From the NCBI RefSeq assembly GCF_008868125.1, contig NZ_WAAQ01000004.1, positions 1-5,584 on the forward strand: a DNA stretch of 5,584 nucleotides, read 5' to 3'. Shown piece after piece: positions 1 to 5,584 of this stretch (its first letter is position 1; each line of letters begins with the position of its first letter). The stretch comes from Microbacterium maritypicum (GTDB taxonomy: Bacteria; Actinomycetota; Actinomycetes; Actinomycetales; Microbacteriaceae). The translations under genes and the position numbers were made by a program. Below the pieces are notes generated by a model, which worked only from the letters and a program-made list of their open reading frames with translations, did not search any database and was not told where the DNA came from.

Positions 1-2
1 GG

Positions 3-8
3 TAAGAT
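3..8 (+). promoter_or_regulatory. Probable -10 box of an rrn promoter, truncated by the window edge
   Basis: The window opens with GGTAAGATAGAGAAG. TAAGAT is a fair match to the sigma-70-type -10 consensus TATAAT and lies about 57 bases ahead of the boxA-like motif, a plausible distance for the promoter closest to 16S. The matching -35 box would lie before base 1, so it cannot be confirmed. If correct, transcription would start near base 14-16, followed by a small GCCC/GGGC hairpin at 18-28. This is inference from one hexamer and its position. Confidence 0.35.
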
Positions 9-64
9 AGAGAAGTTGCCCTTCGGGCCTGGCTGTGATGGCTGGGTCGTGGGAGCATCCGATC

Positions 65-84
65 CTTGAGAACTCAACAGCGTG
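65..84 (+). promoter_or_regulatory. boxA-like rRNA antitermination motif in the leader
   Basis: CTTGAGAACTCAACAGCGTG closely resembles the leader boxA known from mycobacteria and other actinobacteria (core TTTGAGAACTCAATAG), where NusB/NusE and other Nus factors load onto the transcript so that RNA polymerase reads through the long untranslated rRNA genes. A related copy occurs before 23S (2068-2084). Part of the motif (GAGAA, 68-72) can also pair weakly with spacer bases 1889-1893, as an outer extension of the 16S precursor stem. Function is assigned from motif similarity and position only. Confidence 0.65.
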
Positions 85-100
85 CACTTGTCAAATGCCA
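84..100 (+). other. Left arm of the 16S precursor processing stem
   Basis: Bases 89-97 (TGTCAAATG) are the exact reverse complement of 1863-1871 (CATTTGACA) in the 16S-23S spacer. The stem extends outward with 84-87 (GCAC) against 1874-1877 (GTGC) across a 1x2 internal loop. It extends inward with 98-100 (CCA) against 1858-1860 (TGG) across a two-base bulge. That gives 16 pairs bracketing 16S. Stems of this kind are the standard RNase III substrate that frees pre-16S RNA. The cut sites cannot be placed from sequence. Confidence 0.7.
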
Positions 101-107
101 AATTATC

Positions 108-131
108 CTCGTCTAGCTTCGGCTAGTTGAG
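108..131 (+). other. Leader hairpin with UUCG tetraloop
   Basis: CTAGC (113-117) and GCTAG (122-126) form a perfect 5-bp stem closed by a canonical C(UUCG)G tetraloop. After one T-T mismatch it continues with 108-111 against 128-131. It is very stable for its size and there is no U-tract after it, so it is not a terminator. It probably nucleates folding of the leader. Confidence 0.6.
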
Positions 132-141
132 AATTCCTTTG

Positions 142-209
142 GATCAAAGACCAACCTCCTCTGGGGGTTGGCAATGGATGAAGTCAGCAATGAATTTGTC
201 TCTTTGGTC
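142..209 (+). other. Nested leader helix ahead of 16S
   Basis: GATCAAAGA (142-150) pairs with TCTTTGGTC (201-209) over 9 pairs including one G-U. Immediately inside it, CCAACCTCC (151-159) pairs with GGGGGTTGG (163-171) over 9 pairs including one G-U, with a three-base loop. Bases 172-200 remain as a mostly unpaired bulge. A transient leader structure that helps 16S folding is a known role for such regions; here it is inferred from complementarity alone. Confidence 0.5.
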
Positions 210-260
210 AGCATCAAACTCGCTGCGTCACCGTTTTCCCGGTGGGGTATGCATTTCTTT

Positions 261-1790
<1,530 letters not shown>

Positions 1791-1795
1791 AGCAT

Positions 1796-1814
1796 CTGAC
1801 TCTTCGGAGTCCAG
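1796..1814 (+). other. UUCG hairpin just after 16S
   Basis: GACTC (1798-1802) pairs with GAGTC (1807-1811) around a C(UUCG)G tetraloop. CT (1796-1797) and AG (1813-1814) extend it past a single bulged C. It begins about a dozen bases beyond the mature 16S end, inside the precursor. Confidence 0.55.
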
Positions 1815-1816
1815 AA

Positions 1817-1847
1817 CCCAGATCGAAGGCATACGTTCTTCGCTGGG
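1817..1847 (+). other. Spacer hairpin CCCAG/CTGGG with bulge
   Basis: CCCAG (1817-1821) pairs with CTGGG (1843-1847), and CGAAG (1824-1828) with CTTCG (1838-1842). A two-base AT bulge sits on the left side and the loop is 9 nt. There are ten pairs in all, placed between the first spacer hairpin and the 16S processing stem arm. Confidence 0.5.
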
Positions 1848-1857
1848 AGCTCATGGG

Positions 1858-1877
1858 TGGAACATTTGACATGGTGC
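1858..1877 (+). other. Right arm of the 16S precursor processing stem
   Basis: CATTTGACA (1863-1871) is exactly complementary to leader bases 89-97. GTGC (1874-1877) and TGG (1858-1860) extend the helix on either side of small loops. Further outward, TGTTG (1884-1888) and TTCTT (1889-1893) can pair with leader CAACA (75-79) and GAGAA (68-72), so the leader boxA-like motif may form the weak base of the same stem. Confidence 0.7.
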
Positions 1878-1902
1878 GAAGGATGTTGTTCTTCTCCAGT
1901 AC

Positions 1903-1916
1903 GCCACTTCGGTGGT
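1903..1916 (+). other. UUCG hairpin in the 16S-23S spacer
   Basis: CCAC (1904-1907) pairs with GTGG (1912-1915) around a C(UUCG)G tetraloop, with a G-U pair at the base. It is short but stable. Confidence 0.45.
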
Positions 1917-1958
1917 TGGAACGGGGAGGGTGGCGGATGTCGCACCTGCACGCTGTTG

Positions 1959-1995
1959 GGTCCTGAGGGACCGGATGCGCTTTGACCTTCGGGTT
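1959..1995 (+). other. Two adjacent small spacer hairpins
   Basis: GGTCC (1959-1963) and GGACC (1968-1972) form a perfect 5-bp stem with a TGAG loop. Then GACC (1984-1987) and GGTT (1992-1995) form a 4-bp stem with a UUCG tetraloop and one G-U pair. Neither is followed by a U-tract, so I do not call them terminators. Confidence 0.4.
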
Positions 1996-2067
1996 GGAAG
2001 CATTTGGTTACTCTGGGCCTTTCGTTGTTTCTCCTTGGTGGGAAGCGATGAGGGGCACCGCCCGTAC

Positions 2068-2084
2068 TTTGAGAACTACACAGT
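2068..2084 (+). promoter_or_regulatory. boxA-like motif in the 16S-23S spacer
   Basis: TTTGAGAACTACACAGT shares TTGAGAACT and ACAG with the leader motif at 66-80 and stands about 120 nt before 23S. A second antitermination site ahead of 23S is known in bacterial rrn operons and would reload Nus factors for the long 23S gene. The motif lies almost wholly within the left arm of the 23S processing stem, so antitermination binding and stem formation would use the same RNA at different times. Function is inferred. Confidence 0.6.
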
Positions 2085-2097
2085 GGACGCGAGCATC
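2069..2097 (+). other. Left arm of the 23S precursor processing stem
   Basis: CAGTGGACGCG (2081-2091) is an exact 11-base reverse complement of 5329-5339, which lies beyond 23S. Outward, past a single A-A mismatch (2080/5340), bases 2069-2079 pair with 5341-5351 over 11 pairs with two G-U. Inward, past one bulged A (5328), bases 2092-2097 pair with 5322-5327 over 6 pairs. A helix of about 28 pairs spanning over 3.2 kb cannot be chance and is the expected RNase III substrate for pre-23S release. Confidence 0.85.
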
Positions 2098-2131
2098 TTG
2101 CAGCTGATCTTCGGATCGGTTGCACAAGATG
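2094..2131 (+). other. Long UUCG-capped hairpin before 23S
   Basis: CATCTTG (2094-2100) pairs with CAAGATG (2125-2131). After a two-base bulge, 2101-2105 pair with 2118-2122 with two G-U, and GATC (2106-2109) pairs with GATC (2114-2117) around a C(UUCG)G loop. There are sixteen pairs. Its base competes with the last four to six pairs of the 23S processing stem. Confidence 0.6.
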
Positions 2132-2145
2132 ATCTTAAAGATCAT
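2129..2145 (+). repeat. Palindrome ATGATCT-TAA-AGATCAT
   Basis: The 7-base arms 2129-2135 and 2139-2145 are perfect inverted repeats around TAA. As RNA this is an alternative to the 3' strand of the preceding hairpin, with which it overlaps by three bases. I see no further evidence for a protein-binding role. Confidence 0.4.
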
Positions 2146-2158
2146 TAGTCAATTTCAT

Positions 2159-2178
2159 TCCAGGCTTTCGAGTCTGGA
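2159..2178 (+). other. UUCG hairpin close to the 23S start
   Basis: CCAGGCT (2160-2166) pairs with AGTCTGG (2171-2177) over seven pairs with one G-U, around a TTCG loop, and T2159/A2178 extend it. It ends less than 30 nt before mature 23S and therefore sits inside the pre-23S fragment. Confidence 0.55.
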
Positions 2179-2205
2179 GTCGATTCTGATTCAAACTCAT
2201 GTGAT

Positions 2206-5308
<3,103 letters not shown>

Positions 5309-5321
5309 CACACCGTTTGTT

Positions 5322-5351
5322 GGTGCTACGCGTCCACTGAGTGGTTCTCGA
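5322..5351 (+). other. Right arm of the 23S precursor processing stem
   Basis: CGCGTCCACTG (5329-5339) is the exact complement of 2081-2091, and 5341-5351 (GTGGTTCTCGA) pairs with 2069-2079, which contains the spacer boxA-like motif. The outer part of this arm can alternatively pair with 5359-5367 in a local hairpin, and the inner part (5322-5325) with 5311-5314. Confidence 0.85.
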
Positions 5352-5367
5352 TGTACGGTCGAGAACC
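5343..5367 (+). other. Perfect hairpin in the 23S-5S spacer
   Basis: GGTTCTCGA (5343-5351) and TCGAGAACC (5359-5367) form nine uninterrupted pairs around a 7-nt loop. No U-tract follows, so it is not an intrinsic terminator. Its left strand is the same sequence that pairs with the boxA-like motif before 23S, making the two structures mutually exclusive. Confidence 0.7.
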
Positions 5368-5393
5368 GCATAACAACAATGACTTTGTTATGT
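5368..5393 (+). other. Second hairpin in the 23S-5S spacer
   Basis: CATAACAA (5369-5376) pairs with TTGTTATG (5385-5392) over eight perfect pairs with an 8-nt loop, and a G-U pair closes the base. It directly abuts the preceding hairpin, so the two could stack. It probably marks the boundary between 23S processing and 5S processing. Confidence 0.6.
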
Positions 5394-5415
5394 GTTTGAT
5401 TGAAACATCAATAGT

Positions 5416-5534
5416 GTTTCGGCGGCCATAGCGTGAGGGAAACGCCCGGTTACATTCCGAACCCGGAAGCTAAGCCTCACAGCGCCGATGGTACTGCAGG
5501 GGGGACCCTGTGGGAGAGTAGGACACCGCCGGAC
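5416..5534 (+). rRNA. rrf: 5S ribosomal RNA, complete
   Basis: This is the small rRNA of the 50S subunit's central protuberance. GTTTCGGCGGCCATAGCG opens the gene. CGGCGG (5420-5425) pairs with CCGCCG (5526-5531) as helix I. The conserved CCGAACCCGGAAGCTAAG (5457-5474) and the GATGGTACTGC segment (5488-5498) are present. The length of about 119 nt is normal and the sequence is of actinobacterial type. It lies about 107 nt after 23S and 10 nt before the terminator hairpin. The ends may shift by one to three bases. Confidence 0.98.
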
Positions 5535-5544
5535 TCCTTTTAGT

Positions 5545-5578
5545 CAAAATGGCCACCCATCGTTGGGTGGCCATTTTG
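5545..5578 (+). terminator. Intrinsic terminator of the rRNA operon
   Basis: CAAAATGGCCACCCA (5545-5559) and TGGGTGGCCATTTTG (5564-5578) form a perfect 15-bp stem around a TCGT loop. The GC-rich upper stem is flanked by AAAA on the left and TTTT on the right, followed by GCGTTTA. It starts only ten bases after 5S, as expected for the end of an rrn operon. The A/T symmetry means it could also stop transcription arriving on the minus strand from the right. Confidence 0.93.
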
Positions 5579-5584
5579 CGTTTA

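Larger units (their letters stand above)
1..260 (+). other. rRNA operon leader (5' external transcribed spacer)
   Basis: This is the region ahead of the mature 16S end and it holds no gene. It starts at or just inside the promoter and contains a boxA-like antitermination motif (65-80), the left arm of the 16S precursor stem (84-100) and a series of local helices. These are a UUCG hairpin (108-131), a 9-bp stem 142-150/201-209 enclosing a 9-bp hairpin (151-171), and a 5-bp hairpin just before 16S (229-233/240-244). The order boxA, then processing stem, then a structured stretch, then 16S is the usual one for actinobacterial rrn leaders. The RNA is expected to be removed during maturation. The limits are inferred from the 16S end; the true transcription start is not visible as such. 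Confidence 0.85.
5309..5415 (+). other. 23S-5S internal transcribed spacer
   Basis: This 107-nt spacer contains no gene. It holds the right arm of the 23S processing stem (5322-5351) and hairpins at 5311-5325 (CACC/GGTG), 5343-5367 and 5369-5392. A weak helix (5402-5407 with 5415-5420) runs into the 5S start. There is no tRNA. Confidence 0.85.

Noticed and set aside
88..116. Possible internal leader promoter with TTGTCA at 88-93
   Set aside because: No acceptable -10 box lies 16-18 bases downstream, and the TTGTCA is explained as part of the 16S processing stem.
183..213. Direct repeat GTCAGCA at 183-189 and 207-213 in the leader
   Set aside because: Seven bases repeated within 24 nt can arise by chance. 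There is no third copy, and the second copy overlaps the end of the nested helix.
1959..1972. GGTCC-TGAG-GGACC hairpin as a possible terminator in the spacer
   Set aside because: The stem has only five pairs and no U-tract. A terminator between 16S and 23S would break the operon.
1912..2148. Plus-strand open reading frame of 78 codons within the 16S-23S spacer
   Set aside because: It overlaps the hairpins, the boxA-like motif and the 23S processing stem, whose pairing fully explains the sequence. No protein motif is seen.

Overview
The window is one complete ribosomal RNA operon, reading left to right in the order 16S - 23S - 5S, with its leader, both spacers and an intrinsic terminator. I see no credible protein-coding gene, tRNA, mobile element, CRISPR array or rRNA intron. 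The sequence is bacterial and clearly actinobacterial. The 16S has the high-G+C Gram-positive variant after the 515 region (GAGCTCGTAGGCGG... at about 813-826) and a short variable helix near 700-730. The 23S is about 3.1 kb because it carries the extra helix typical of Actinobacteria near helix 54. The rRNA spacers contain actinobacterial GAGAACT antitermination-like motifs. The 16S variable regions and the spacer segment ATGGGTGGAACATTTGACA resemble what I remember of Microbacteriaceae. I would not name a genus from memory.

Layout: 1-260 is the transcribed leader. It begins inside a probable promoter -10 region, so the -35 and anything upstream lie outside the window. The leader carries a boxA-like motif (65-80), the left arm of the 16S processing stem (84-100) and several local hairpins. 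The 16S rRNA is at 261-1784. The 16S-23S spacer (about 1785-2205, 421 nt) has no tRNA. It holds the right arm of the 16S processing stem, many small UUCG-capped hairpins, and a second boxA-like motif that is embedded in the left arm of the 23S processing stem. The 23S rRNA is at about 2206-5308. The 23S-5S spacer (about 5309-5415) holds the right arm of the 23S stem and two strong hairpins. The 5S rRNA is at about 5416-5534, followed by a perfect 15-bp terminator hairpin at 5545-5578.

The parts work as one transcription and processing unit. A single transcript is probably protected from premature termination by Nus factors acting at the boxA-like sites. It folds so that the sequences flanking 16S pair with each other, as do those flanking 23S. 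These double-stranded stems are the expected RNase III targets that release the precursors, and transcription then ends at the hairpin after 5S.

All long open reading frames in the window lie inside or across the rRNAs and spacers and are rejected as shadows. The most interesting local structure is around the 23S stem. The 3' arm that pairs with the boxA-like motif can instead fold into its own perfect hairpin, which suggests two mutually exclusive structures. I found no evidence for a previously undescribed system here.
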